Origin: Pseudonocardia abyssalis
GTDB taxonomy: Bacteria > Actinomycetota > Actinomycetes > Mycobacteriales > Pseudonocardiaceae
Direction: 5' to 3'
DNA length: 64,000 nucleotides
NCBI RefSeq assembly: GCF_019263705.2
Contig: NZ_JADQDK010000001.1
Span: 3,782,001-3,846,000 of the forward strand
Part shown: positions 8,778 to 16,742 of the stretch, piece by piece
How positions within the stretch are numbered: the first letter of the stretch is position 1
How the letters are laid out: the number at the start of each line of letters is the position of its first letter
Notes under the pieces: generated by a model
What the model was told of the DNA's origin: nothing
Databases searched by the model: none
What the model saw: the letters and a program-made list of their open reading frames with translations, nothing else
Made by a program: the position numbers and the translations under genes

Positions 8778-9212
8778 TCAGAGACCGAGGACCGCCGGGT
8801 CCGTCGCCAGGTCGCGCAGCCGGGTGCCGGGGTCGGCCACCAACCGGCGCGTGCTCTGGTCCAGCAGCCCCATGACGCCCTCGATCTCCGCGGCGACGAC
8901 GCCGTCGGAGCGCCGCAGGGTGCTGTCCATCGTGAACACGCGGCGCTCCGAGAACGCCGGGCGGCAGTCGACGTCCACCTCGTCGCCGTGGCGCATCTCG
9001 CGCAGGAACCGGACACGGGTCTCCAGCAGCACGATGCCGATGCCGTGCTCGATCATCCGGCCGAACGAGCAGCCCGCGGCGGCGAGCAGTTCGCTGCGGG
9101 CGTGCTCGCCGAACTGGTGGTAGACGGCGTGGTTGACGTGCCCGTTCATGTCGAGCTCGTAGCTGCGCACGCCGACCCGCACGGAGAAGGGGCGCACGGA
9201 GGAGGAAGCCAT
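8778..9212 (-). CDS. 4HBT-family acyl-CoA thioesterase
   Basis: A 144-residue single hot-dog domain. The family's active-site helix region reads YELDMNGHVNHAVYHQFGEH near residue 19; the substrate is probably an acyl-CoA thioester. The ATG at 9212 gives a leader MASSSVRPFSV and has GGAG upstream; another in-frame ATG at 9233 would add seven residues but would overlap the divergent gene's start codon. It is divergent from a second thioesterase at 9232, with only 19 bp between the start codons. This suggests joint control of a thioester-hydrolysing pair. Confidence 0.8.
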   Translation of the reverse strand: MASSSVRPFSVRVGVRSYELDMNGHVNHAVYHQFGEHARSELLAAAGCSFGRMIEHGIGIVLLETRVRFLREMRHGDEVDVDCRPAFSERRVFTMDSTLRRSDGVVAAEIEGVMGLLDQSTRRLVADPGTRLRDLATDPAVLGL

Positions 9213-9231
9213 ACGGGCATGATCTCCGGCC

Positions 9232-9645
9232 ATGACGCAGATGCAGGACCCGGCCCGGGTGCGGATCCGGCGCCGGGTCGAGTGGGCCCAGACCGACGCC
9301 GCCGGGCACCACCACTGGACGGCGGTCCTGCACTGGGCCGAGCAGGCCGAGACCGTGCTGCACGAGCGCCTCGGCATCGCGGAGCGGACGTTCGGGCGCG
9401 AGCCCCGCGTCAACGCGACGGTGGACTTCACCGCACGGTTGTACTTCCGCGACGACGTCGACATCGCCGTCGAGCACGTCGGCACGACGTCCGCGCGCTA
9501 CGCGTTCGCCGTTCTCCGCGGCGACGGGACCGCCGCCCGCGGCACGCTGTCGACCGTGCTCGTGGACCCGGGGTCGGGACGGCCGTCCCCGTGGCCGGAC
9601 GACCTGCGCGCGGCTCTCACCAGCGGCGGCGACCAGGGGCGGTAG
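9232..9645 (+). CDS. 4HBT-family thioesterase
   Basis: A 137-residue hot-dog protein. The YbgC/4HBT active-site region reads VEWAQTDAAGHHHWTAVLHW, with the catalytic Asp at the TD pair, followed by the helix WAEQAETVLHERLGI. The protein length is normal for the family. It is transcribed away from the related gene at 8778-9212 but is not a close copy of it, so the pair is unlikely to be a recent duplication. The stop lies 1 bp from the stop of the convergent DUF2795 gene. The substrate is unknown. Confidence 0.8.
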   Translation: MTQMQDPARVRIRRRVEWAQTDAAGHHHWTAVLHWAEQAETVLHERLGIAERTFGREPRVNATVDFTARLYFRDDVDIAVEHVGTTSARYAFAVLRGDGTAARGTLSTVLVDPGSGRPSPWPDDLRAALTSGGDQGR

Positions 9646-9646
9646 C

Positions 9647-9919
9647 TCAGAGCGGCGGCCGGTCCTGCGCCGCGGCCTGCACGGGCGGGGTGGGGCGGTA
9701 CTCGCGGCGCGGCGGGGGCGCGGCCCACCCCAGCGCGGCGACGACCGCACCGAGACCGTCGTAGGTGCCCGCGGGCAGACCCCAGAGTTCGGTGCGGGTG
9801 GACGCGTCGGCGCCGTAGTCCTCCGCGTGGATGATCAGCTGCCACTTGGCCGCCGGGAACGCGACCCCGGCGAGCACGTGCCGGATCCGTTGGATGTCGA
9901 CCGGAGTTCCCTCGGGCAT
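9647..9919 (-). CDS. DUF2795-like small protein with a sigmaF/B-type promoter
   Basis: A 90-residue protein. The pattern IQRIRHVLAGVAFPAAKWQL followed by a spaced A-D-Y-G-A and L-x-G-L-P-x-G-x-Y resembles DUF2795, a small actinobacterial family of unknown function. The C-terminus is proline-rich. The ATG at 9919 has AAGGAGC about 8 nt upstream. An exact sigmaF/B-type promoter (GTTT, 16 nt, GGGTAC) lies at 9961-9986, so the gene is probably part of the general stress regulon read by the sigma factor at 26503-27282. Confidence 0.7.
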   Translation of the reverse strand: MPEGTPVDIQRIRHVLAGVAFPAAKWQLIIHAEDYGADASTRTELWGLPAGTYDGLGAVVAALGWAAPPPRREYRPTPPVQAAAQDRPPL

Positions 9920-9960
9920 CGTCGTGCTCCTTCCGCACCATCGACTGTACCTCCTCAGGT

Positions 9961-9986
9961 GTACCCAACATCACATTCTGGCAAAC
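9961..9986 (-). promoter_or_regulatory. SigmaF/B-type promoter for the DUF2795 gene
   Basis: On the minus strand, GTTT (9983-9986) and GGGTAC (9961-9966) are separated by exactly 16 nt. This matches the actinobacterial sigmaF/sigmaB consensus (GTTT, 14-17 nt, GGGTAY). It stands about 40 bp before the start codon of the DUF2795 gene. Confidence 0.7.
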
Positions 9987-10121
9987 GGGGGATTGCTCCG
10001 AACCGGTGACGGGGGGTGATGTTGTGCGCGTCCTGGGCCGGTCGTAGGGTTGGCCGGCGGTTGAGAACACAGTCCGCGCTTCCAGTCCGCGATCCGCGAT
10101 CACCTCGAGGAGCCGGTGCGC

Positions 10122-10535
10122 ATGAGTGGCGATCCCCCCGTCGACGACGGGGTGTCCGGTCCCGGACTCTCCGAGGATGCCGGCGACGTCGGCGAGGTCA
10201 TCCGGTTCGACGTGGTCGCCCACGGCGAGGGCGCGACCGTCGTCCACGTGGTCGGCGAGGTCGACACCCTGACGGCCCCGCTGCTGCGTTCCCAGCTCGA
10301 CGAGCAGATCGCGGCCGTGCCGTTGCTGGTGCTCGACCTGACCGACGTCTCGTTCCTCGGTTCCGCCGGGCTCGCCGTCCTGGTCGCGGCGAAGGACGAC
10401 GCCGACCGTCGCGGCCACCGGCTGCGCCTGGTCTGCGGATCGCGCATCGTCACCCGCGCCCTGCAGGCCACGGGTCTGCTCACGCTGTTCGACACGGCCG
10501 ACGGCGTGCCGGAGGCGCTCGACGTCAGCGCCTGA
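10122..10535 (+). CDS. STAS-domain anti-sigma factor antagonist
   Basis: A 137-residue protein: about 25 acidic residues, then a SpoIIAA/RsbV-like STAS domain. The phosphorylatable serine motif reads LDLTDVSFLGSAGLAVLVAA. Such proteins bind anti-sigma kinases in their unphosphorylated form and release the sigma factor. The ATG at 10122 is preferred over the GTG at 10116 because GAGGAG sits about 9 nt upstream. It is one of three STAS antagonists in this window (also 20910 and 25561). tRNA-Sec begins 15 bp after its stop, so read-through into that gene is possible. Confidence 0.85.
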   Translation: MSGDPPVDDGVSGPGLSEDAGDVGEVIRFDVVAHGEGATVVHVVGEVDTLTAPLLRSQLDEQIAAVPLLVLDLTDVSFLGSAGLAVLVAAKDDADRRGHRLRLVCGSRIVTRALQATGLLTLFDTADGVPEALDVSA

Positions 10536-10550
10536 TCCCCCGGGGTCCGG

Positions 10551-10646
10551 GGAGGCGTGAGGGTGCCTGGTGGCCCCCGCGGTCTTCAACACCGACGTGG
10601 CCGAGCATCTCGGCCAGGCGGGTTCGATTCCCGTCCGCCTCCGCCA
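10551..10646 (+). tRNA. selC: tRNA-Sec (selenocysteine), anticodon UCA
   Basis: About 93 nt plus an encoded CCA. GGAGGCG at the 5' end pairs with CGCCTCC near the 3' end. The anticodon stem CGGT/ACCG encloses the loop CTTCAAC, giving anticodon TCA at 10586-10588. A long variable arm (GTGGCCGAG/CTCGGCCAG region) and the T-loop TTCGATT with stem CGGG/CCCG are clear. The long variable arm and UCA anticodon are diagnostic of tRNA-Sec, which reads UGA as selenocysteine after charging with Ser by SerRS and conversion by SelA. It lies 37 bp upstream of a gene with an in-frame TGA; selD, selA and selB are 6-10 kb downstream. Confidence 0.95.
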
Positions 10647-10671
10647 CCCGGCGCGATCACCGGCCCGGCCC

Positions 10672-10677
10672 TACCGT
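10672..10677 (+). promoter_or_regulatory. Putative -10 box of the selenoprotein gene
   Basis: TACCGT ends 6 nt before the ATG at 10684 and no ribosome site is visible, so the transcript is probably leaderless with its own start just after the tRNA gene. The spacing equals that seen at many other genes in this window. Confidence 0.45.
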
Positions 10678-10683
10678 TCGGCC

Positions 10684-11295
10684 ATGCCTCGACTCCCGCT
10701 CGTCGACCCCGACGACCCCGGTGCCGACCCGCACGCCAGGGCCCTGCTCGGCCGGGTCCGTGAACTGCGTGGCCGCACGCTCAACGTCTACCGGGCCGTC
10801 GGCAACCATCCCGAGGTGCTCGAGGGGCTGCTGCAGTTCGGCTCGGCGGCCTACTTCCGCAACTCGTTGACGCCCGCGCAGAGCGAGTTGGCCTACCTCG
10901 GCGCCTCGGTCGCCAACGACTGCCACTATTGAATCCCGACCCACGTGGTGGCCGGTCGGGCCACCGGACTGACCGAGCAGAAGCTCGCACTGATCGGCGC
11001 GGACCCCCTCCCGGACGGCGTGTACGAGCCGGACGAGGCCGCGATCGTCCGCTACGCGCGGGCGTCGAGCCGGCTCGACCCCATCACCGACGAGCTGTAC
11101 GCGAGCCTGCTCGAGCACTTCACCGAGAAGCAGATCATCGAGATCTGCTTCACGGTCGGCATGTCGAACATGATCAACCGCTTCCACGCGACGTTCCACA
11201 CCGACGTCGACGGCGACACCGAGGAGCTGCTCGGCGCGGTCTGCCCCGTTCGGTTACCACCGCCACCCGGCGGGTCGGTGGCCGATAACCCCTGA
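10684..11295 (+). CDS. Probable selenoprotein: carboxymuconolactone decarboxylase/AhpD-like, Sec at residue 83 (in-frame TGA 10930-10932)
   Basis: Read with TGA at 10930 as selenocysteine, this is a single 203-residue protein. Before the TGA it reads LAYLGASVANDCHY and after it IPTHVVAGRATGLTEQK, both typical of the family. The active-site motif becomes C80-H-Y-U83-I-P-T-H87, matching the C-x-x-C-x-x-x-H of AhpD-type peroxidases with Sec at the second cysteine. A SECIS-like hairpin follows the TGA. Read as a stop, the gene would end inside its active site and leave an orphan second half in the same frame. Family knowledge suggests thiol-dependent hydroperoxide reduction or a related redox reaction; the true substrate is unknown. 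The gene lies 37 bp after tRNA-Sec. Confidence 0.88.
10930..10965 (+). promoter_or_regulatory. UGA-Sec codon and SECIS-like hairpin
   Basis: The recoded TGA is at 10930-10932. Twenty-one nt later a hairpin begins its loop: stem GGTGGCC (10947-10953) with GGCCACC (10959-10965), loop GGTCG (10954-10958). Bacterial SECIS elements place a small apical loop with exposed G and U about 16-37 nt after the UGA; E. coli fdhF has a GGUCU loop 18 nt after it. The loop here shares GGUC. SelB would bind this element to deliver Sec-tRNA. Confidence 0.7.
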
Positions 11296-11314
11296 TCAGT
11301 GGGATCGTGAGCCG

Positions 11315-12679
11315 ATGGACCCGGACGACCTCACGTCTTCGAGCGCGGCGCAGATCGCGGCGCGCGTGCACGACGGCTGGAGCAGCGCCGTCGACGTGGC
11401 CCGGGCCCACCTCGCCCGGATCGAGGCGCACGACGCCCACGTCGGCGCGTTCGAGGTCGTCGATCCCCGCCGCGTGCTCGCCGAGGCGGAGGGCGTCGAC
11501 TCCCGCGCCGACCGCTTCGCGCTGCCGCTGGCCGGCGTGCCGGTCGCCGTCAAGGACTGCGTCGACGTCGCCGGCTACCCCACCCGGCACGGAAGTGCCG
11601 CCACCTCCACCGAACCCGCCCGGCGCGACGACGACCTGGTCAAGCGGCTGCGCGCAGCGGGCGCGATCGTCGTCGGGAAGACCCGGATGCCGGAGCTGGC
11701 GATCTGGGGTTTCACCCACTCCGAGCTGGGCACCACCCGCAACCCGCTCGACGGGTCGTCGGACCCGGGCGGGTCGAGCGGGGGCAGTGCCGCCGCGGTG
11801 GCCGCGGGGATGGCCGCGCTCGCGCTGGGCACCGACGGCGGCGGGTCGATCCGCATCCCGGCCGCGTACTGCGGGCTCGTCGGCATGAAGCCGGGCGACG
11901 GCGTCGTCCCGCTCCCGGGCAGGCTGACCGAGCACTGGAACGGGCTGACCGCCGTCGGACCGCTCGCCCGCACCGCGCAGGACGCCGCGATCATGCTGGG
12001 TGTGCTGAGCGGGGCGCCCGTCGTCCTCGGCGACCGGGGCCCGTCGCGGATCGTGCTGTCGCTGCGCGTGCCGTCGCCGATCGGGCGGCTGCACCCCGAT
12101 CACCGCGCCGCCGCCGTCGGCGCCGCCGCCCGCCTGCGCACGGGCCCCGGCGGCGCGACCGTCGTGCTCGACGACCCGCCCTACCCGCGCGGCCTGGCCA
12201 CGCAGTGGATGCGCCGGTGGCACTCCGGGGTGGCGCAGGACCTCGCGGCGCTCGGCCTCGACCCCGACGACGTCGAGCCGCGCACCGCGTCCGTCGCCCG
12301 GCGGGGCCGCCGGGCCCGCCCCGGGGTGCACGCGGGCCGCGCGTGGCGCGACCGCATGGTCGCCTGGCTCGACGACGGCGGCTACGACCTGATGATCGGC
12401 CCCGCCGTCGCCGGGCCGGCACCGCGCGCCGGGTCCCTGCACGGCCGCGGCTACACCCGCACCCTGCTGGAGCAGACCCGCCAGGTGCCGTTCACCCAGG
12501 CCTGGAACCTGGCCGGGCTGCCGGCGATGGTGGCGCCCGTCGTCATCGGCGGCCGGGCGGTCGGGGTGCAGCTCGTCGGGCGCCCCGGCTCGGAGGCGGC
12601 CCTGCTCACCGCCGCCGCCCGCCTGGAGCGGCAGGTCGTCCCGATGGCGGGCGCCGCCGCACCCCGTATCTACGCCTGA
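11315..12679 (+). CDS. Amidase-signature family amidase
   Basis: A 454-residue hydrolase of the GatA/fatty-acid-amide-hydrolase fold. The catalytic triad is visible: Lys80 in PVAVKD, cis-Ser154 in GGSSGGSAAA and nucleophile Ser178 in GTDGGGSIRIPA, with the 24-residue spacing usual for the family. It is not part of a gatCAB set, and its sequence outside the core gives no substrate. It follows the selenoprotein gene by 19 bp but has no visible link to selenium. It converges with the PH-domain protein gene, overlapping it by 10 bp. Confidence 0.85.
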   Translation: MDPDDLTSSSAAQIAARVHDGWSSAVDVARAHLARIEAHDAHVGAFEVVDPRRVLAEAEGVDSRADRFALPLAGVPVAVKDCVDVAGYPTRHGSAATSTEPARRDDDLVKRLRAAGAIVVGKTRMPELAIWGFTHSELGTTRNPLDGSSDPGGSSGGSAAAVAAGMAALALGTDGGGSIRIPAAYCGLVGMKPGDGVVPLPGRLTEHWNGLTAVGPLARTAQDAAIMLGVLSGAPVVLGDRGPSRIVLSLRVPSPIGRLHPDHRAAAVGAAARLRTGPGGATVVLDDPPYPRGLATQWMRRWHSGVAQDLAALGLDPDDVEPRTASVARRGRRARPGVHAGRAWRDRMVAWLDDGGYDLMIGPAVAGPAPRAGSLHGRGYTRTLLEQTRQVPFTQAWNLAGLPAMVAPVVIGGRAVGVQLVGRPGSEAALLTAAARLERQVVPMAGAAAPRIYA

Positions 12680-14199
12680 GCCGGGTCGGGCTCGAGGAAC
12701 GGCGCCAGCAGGCCGGGCACGGCATCGGCGGCGACCCTCAGCACCTCGTCCTGGTCGGCGTAGGCGATCGTGTGGGCGCCCTTCCCGGCCGCCACCGCGG
12801 CCGTCACCGACAGCAGGCGCGGACGGCGCTGCAGCACGGTGCGCCGGAACCGCCAGGCGATGACGCCGTCGCGGCGCACCACGGCGGTGCGCCGCACCCC
12901 GGACCCGCTCCGGGCCACCAGGAACGCCCCCGACAGCGCGTGCCCGAGGTTGCCGAACTCCAGCACGGCCCCGGCCACTGCCGGCGGCACCAGAGCCAGC
13001 GCGAGCTGCCACGGCCAGTGCGGGAACACCCCGAGCAGCGCGGGCACCGCGAGCCCCACTGCCGGCAGCAGCGACACCGGCACCCACCGCAGGAGCAGCA
13101 CCCGCAGTGCCGCGGCCGGGTGCCTGCGCAGCGCCACCGCGGCGGGCGAGGACGCGGCGCCGAGGACGTCGGCCGTGACCCGGTGCGCCAGCGCGACGGG
13201 CACCGCGGGCAGCAGCAGGTCCGAGTCGCGCTTCTCGTTGCCCTCGGAGTCCTGCACCCCGAGCCCCGCGGCCACGATCTTCGCCTTCGCTCCCCCACCG
13301 AGCCGCAGCAGCAGCGGCTCGTCGACGCGGACCCCGCGGATCCTCGCCTCCTCGATCGTCACCGACCGCTGCGTGAGCAGGCCGTAGGTCAGGCGCAGGG
13401 TCCGGTCGTCGTCGCGGACCAGCCGGAAGCCGCCGTAGGACACGACGTAGAGCACCGTCGACAGGACGGTGTTGAGCAGCAGCAGGCCGCCGATCACCAG
13501 CAGCGCGAGCAGCGGCGGCGCCACTCCCCCGGCCCACGCGACGGCCGACCGCACCGGGCCCGACCCCCACAGCGCCTCGTAGTCGATCGCGTCGCGGAAC
13601 TGCCCGAGCGCCGCCGCCAGCACGCCGATCGCCACCAGCCCGGCGAGCGACAGCGGGGCCAGTCGGACCCAGGACGCTCCGAACTCCGCGAGCGGGGCGC
13701 GGTGGTCGGCCGGGGCGCCCACCGGTGCCGCCTCCCGGACGAGCAGCACCGACCGCAGTCGCTCGGCCTCCGCCGTCGACACCGACTCCAGCTTCAGCTC
13801 GTCATCGGACTCCCCACCCTGGCGCCCCGTGCCGATCGCGACGACGGCGAGCCCCGCCACCCGGTGCACGACGTCGACGGTCAGGTCGACCGACCGCAGC
13901 CGGTCGCGCGGCACCGACCGCGCGGACCGCACCAGCAGCCCGCTGCGCAGCTCGACGTGCGTGGCCGTGACGCGATACGTCGTCGTGGCCCAGGCCCACG
14001 CGCTCAGCACGAGGATCCCGACCACCACCACCGCGCCGATCGTCGGCTCGATCCAGCCGACGCGGTCCCAGCCCCGGAACGTGACGGCCACGGCGCCGGC
14101 CAGGAGCAGCCCGCCCCCCGGCTTGACCGCCTCCACCCAGATCGAGCGGCGGTCCAGCCGCCGCCAGTCGGTGACGGGCGGCGCGCCGGTGACCGTCAC
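12670..14199 (-). CDS. Bacterial PH-domain membrane protein (YdbT-like)
   Basis: A 509-residue membrane protein with repeated bPH_2 segments (for example VTATHVELRSGLLVRSARSV and RLVRDDDRTLRLTYGLLTQR) alternating with pairs of hydrophobic helices near residues 30-75, 180-245 and 345-400. It resembles B. subtilis YdbT, whose role with YdbS is unclear but linked to the envelope and to bacteriocin resistance. The GTG at 14199 overlaps the stop of the YdbS-like gene by 4 bp, so the two form a translationally coupled ydbS-ydbT pair. Confidence 0.8.
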   Translation of the reverse strand: MTVTGAPPVTDWRRLDRRSIWVEAVKPGGGLLLAGAVAVTFRGWDRVGWIEPTIGAVVVVGILVLSAWAWATTTYRVTATHVELRSGLLVRSARSVPRDRLRSVDLTVDVVHRVAGLAVVAIGTGRQGGESDDELKLESVSTAEAERLRSVLLVREAAPVGAPADHRAPLAEFGASWVRLAPLSLAGLVAIGVLAAALGQFRDAIDYEALWGSGPVRSAVAWAGGVAPPLLALLVIGGLLLLNTVLSTVLYVVSYGGFRLVRDDDRTLRLTYGLLTQRSVTIEEARIRGVRVDEPLLLRLGGGAKAKIVAAGLGVQDSEGNEKRDSDLLLPAVPVALAHRVTADVLGAASSPAAVALRRHPAAALRVLLLRWVPVSLLPAVGLAVPALLGVFPHWPWQLALALVPPAVAGAVLEFGNLGHALSGAFLVARSGSGVRRTAVVRRDGVIAWRFRRTVLQRRPRLLSVTAAVAAGKGAHTIAYADQDEVLRVAADAVPGLLAPFLEPDPAQA

Positions 14200-14705
14200 G
14201 TCGCGTCCCCGGGAGTCGCCTCCGTGGCCGCGGTGAGCCGCTCCACCAGCTCCACCGCGGCGTCCCGGTCCAGCCCCTTGATCTTCAGCGCGCCCGCGGT
14301 CGACGCCGTCGTGACCGTCACCGTCGAGAGGCCGAGCCACTGCTGCAGCGGCCCGCGCTGGGTGTCCACGGTCTGCACCCGCGAGAGCGGGGCCACGCGC
14401 CAGTCCTCGACGAACACGCCCTCCCGCACGTAGACGGCGACGGCGGTGCTCTCCCAGCGGTGCCGGGCGTAGCGGATCGGGGGCGCCACGACGACGTCGA
14501 CGACCGCGAGGACCGCCACCGCGACCTCCAGCGCCACCAGCCACCCGGGCCGCCAGAACACCAGCACCACCCCGACGGCGACCAGCACCGCACCCCAGAT
14601 CAAGGCGTCCTGCAGGCGCCACCAGGTGATCGCGCGGGGATCGACGTGGTGGGCGGGGGCGCGCAGCCGCAGATGCGGGGCTCCGGACGTCGGGACCGAG
14701 GTCAT
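14196..14705 (-). CDS. Bacterial PH-domain membrane protein (YdbS-like)
   Basis: A 169-residue protein with two hydrophobic segments (IWGAVLVAVGVVLVFW and LVALEVAVAVLAVVDVVV) and one bPH_2 domain (VREGVFVEDWRVAPLSRVQT, then TTASTAGALKIKGLD). Paired with the following YdbT-like gene through a 4-bp overlap. The ATG at 14705 gives MTSVPTSGAPHLRLR; a longer frame to 14744 starts in low-complexity sequence and lacks support. Confidence 0.78.
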   Translation of the reverse strand: MTSVPTSGAPHLRLRAPAHHVDPRAITWWRLQDALIWGAVLVAVGVVLVFWRPGWLVALEVAVAVLAVVDVVVAPPIRYARHRWESTAVAVYVREGVFVEDWRVAPLSRVQTVDTQRGPLQQWLGLSTVTVTTASTAGALKIKGLDRDAAVELVERLTAATEATPGDAT

Positions 14706-14819
14706 GCGTCCACCGTGCCCGCCGCGGTGGACGACGTCGTCCACCTTTCGTCCCCCGACCGACGACTTCGGCCGACGGTGGTCCTCCTACCCACGACCCG
14801 TCCCTCCACGACGGGCGTT

Positions 14820-15178
14820 CCGTGCCCGCCACCGCGCCCGTCGTCCTCGCCCGCCGATCGCCGTCGGTCCCACGCGTTCCACCGCGACTGTCTCGCCACC
14901 GCGGTCGGCGAACCGGCCGGCGACGGCGTCCACCTCATGCTGGTCCCGCCGACGCCTTCGGCTGGGTCCTCGGCGGCCGCCCCGTGCACACCGCGGGCGG
15001 CGAGTGCCTGATCGGCCTGGCCGCGGCGGCCGAGTCCAGGGTCGAGGCGCTCGTCGGGGCGGCGGTCCGGCCGGGGCGGCGGTCGTCGGGCGCCGGGGCC
15101 GGCCGTGGGGCCGCACGGCCGTGCTCGCCGATCCGGACGGCCACCCGTGGTCGGTCGAGGCGCACGCTCCTACCCCGG
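14820..15178 (+). pseudogene. Decayed VOC/glyoxalase-family gene with frameshifts
   Basis: No single frame is open, but three frames in order give pieces of a VOC-domain protein: DRRRSHAFHRDCLATAVGEP and GDGVHLMLVPP, then DAFGWVLGGRPVHTAGGECL with AESRVEALVGAAV, then LADPDGHPWSVEAHA. These are the usual start (fyrd-LG), middle (FGWVLG, VDALVAAA) and end (aDPDGHpWEva) of such proteins. At least two frameshifts separate them, so this is a relic. It converges with the Cds1-like gene. Confidence 0.7.
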
Positions 15179-16267
15179 CGGGGCCCACACCCCGTCGGTG
15201 ACGAACCGCTCCAGCGTCGCCGTGTACGGCGCGAGGTCCATGCCCTGCGCGGCGACCCAGGCGTCGTCGTCGTAGCTGTGGCGGTAGCGCTCGCCCCCGT
15301 CGCAGATCAGGGAGACGACGCTGCCGCGCCGCCCGTCGCGCAGCATCCGGGCGACGAGCTGGCACACGCCCCACAGGTTCGTGCCCGTCGACCCGCCCGC
15401 CCAGGTGCCGGTGCGCGCGCGCAGGAAGCGGGCGGCGGCGATGCTGGCGGCGTCGGGGACGGTCATCATCAGGTCGACGACGCCGGGCACGAAGCTGGGT
15501 TCCATCCGCGGGCGACCGATGCCCTCGATCCGCGACGGCAGGCCGGTGGCGTGGTCGGGGTCGCCGCTCGCCCACCCCGGCGCGAACGACGAGTTCTCCG
15601 GGTCCACGACGGCCAGGCGCGTGTCGTGGCGGCGGTAGCGCAGGTAGCGGCCGATCGTCGCCGACGTCCCGCCGGTGCCCGCGCCGACGACGATCCACTC
15701 CGGCACCGGGTGCGACTCCTGCGCCATCTGCTGGAAGATCGACTCCGCGATGTTGTTGTTGCCCCGCCAGTCGGTGGCGCGCTCGGCGTGGGTGAACTGG
15801 TCGATGTAGTGCCCGCCGCACTCCCCGGCGAGCCGCTGCGCCGCCTCGTACATCTCCGGGGCGTGCTCGACGAAGTGGCACCGCGCGCCGTACCGCTCGA
15901 TCAGCCCGATCTTCTCCGGGCTCGTCGAGCGCGGCATCACCGCGACGAACGGCACCCCGATCAGCCGGGCGAAGTACGCCTCGGACACCGCCGTCGACCC
16001 CGAGCTCGCCTCGACAACCGTCGTTCCTTCCACGATGTGCCCGTTGACCAGGGCGTACAGGAACAGCGACCGTGCGAGCCGGTGCTTGAGGCTGCCGGTC
16101 GGGTGCACCGACTCGTCCTTGAGGTAGACCTGCACGCCCCAGTCGCGGGGCAGCGGGAACACGTGCAGGTGCGTGTCGGCGGAGCGGTTGGCGTCCGCCT
16201 CGACCAGCCGGATCGCCTCGTGCACCCAGGCGCGGGTGCGGGCACAGGACCGGTCGACGGGAATCAC
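15170..16267 (-). CDS. PLP-dependent L-cysteine desulfhydrase, Cds1-like
   Basis: A 365-residue fold-type II PLP enzyme. The PLP lysine is in [13 protein letters not shown], the phosphate-binding loop is [16 protein letters not shown], and the substrate-loop motif is [13 protein letters not shown]. It has the features of the Rv3684/Cds1 group, which in M. tuberculosis splits cysteine to H2S, pyruvate and ammonia. The GTG at 16267 has a TAGCGT box ending 6 nt upstream, so it is likely leaderless. It lies between the selenoprotein and the sel genes; a link with sulfide or selenide supply is possible but only inferred. Confidence 0.8.
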   Translation of the reverse strand: MIPVDRSCARTRAWVHEAIRLVEADANRSADTHLHVFPLPRDWGVQVYLKDESVHPTGSLKHRLARSLFLYALVNGHIVEGTTVVEASSGSTAVSEAYFARLIGVPFVAVMPRSTSPEKIGLIERYGARCHFVEHAPEMYEAAQRLAGECGGHYIDQFTHAERATDWRGNNNIAESIFQQMAQESHPVPEWIVVGAGTGGTSATIGRYLRYRRHDTRLAVVDPENSSFAPGWASGDPDHATGLPSRIEGIGRPRMEPSFVPGVVDLMMTVPDAASIAAARFLRARTGTWAGGSTGTNLWGVCQLVARMLRDGRRGSVVSLICDGGERYRHSYDDDAWVAAQGMDLAPYTATLERFVTDGVWAPPG

Positions 16268-16325
16268 GCCCCGACGCTAACCCTGATCGTCCGTGAGATG
16301 ACACCGAGCGTCATCTCCCGTGGGG

Positions 16326-16661
16326 TCAGATCCGCGACAGGAGCTCCGACGGAGCGACCACGCCTGCGTCACGCAGCCCACCGAGCTGGCGACGCTGGTG
16401 GAACACGACGTCGGGGTCCGCGGTGGGGGCAGGTCCCGGGGTGGCTGCCGGTGACGAGCGGGAGGAGGTCCGGACGGGGAAGTCCTCGTTCCTCTGGCTC
16501 ATCCAGCCGTCCTCGAGGAAGAACATCCGGCGGTCCGTGAGGATGACGAGTCCGGTCCCGTTGCTGTACGTACCCGACGTCATGCGGTCGACGGCTTCGC
16601 GTTCCCACAGGTGCTCGACGAGCTTGCGGATCTCCCGCTTCGCGCCGACCGTGTTGGCCAT
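16326..16661 (-). pseudogene. Probable remnant of a bPH/SHOCT-domain protein
   Basis: A 111-residue frame. The middle reads TGLVILTDRRMFFLEDGWMS, the usual strand of short bacterial PH-domain proteins. The C-terminus LGGLRDAGVVAPSELLSRI resembles a shortened SHOCT tail. The section between is low-complexity and does not fit either domain, so I read this as a gene damaged by frameshift and deletion. A small functional protein cannot be ruled out. It follows no operon and lies just before selD. Confidence 0.5.
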
Positions 16662-16742
16662 CCGAGCGGCGTGATCGGAGTCGCACTCGCTGTGCAGGCG
16701 GCCCGGCGGGACGTGTCGACGGCCACCCGAACGTGGCCGCCG

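Noticed and set aside
10684..11295. Two separate genes or a nonsense-mutated pseudogene instead of a selenoprotein
   Set aside because: The TGA falls on the active-site cysteine position, the rest is intact, and selC is adjacent. A random nonsense mutation at that codon is unlikely.
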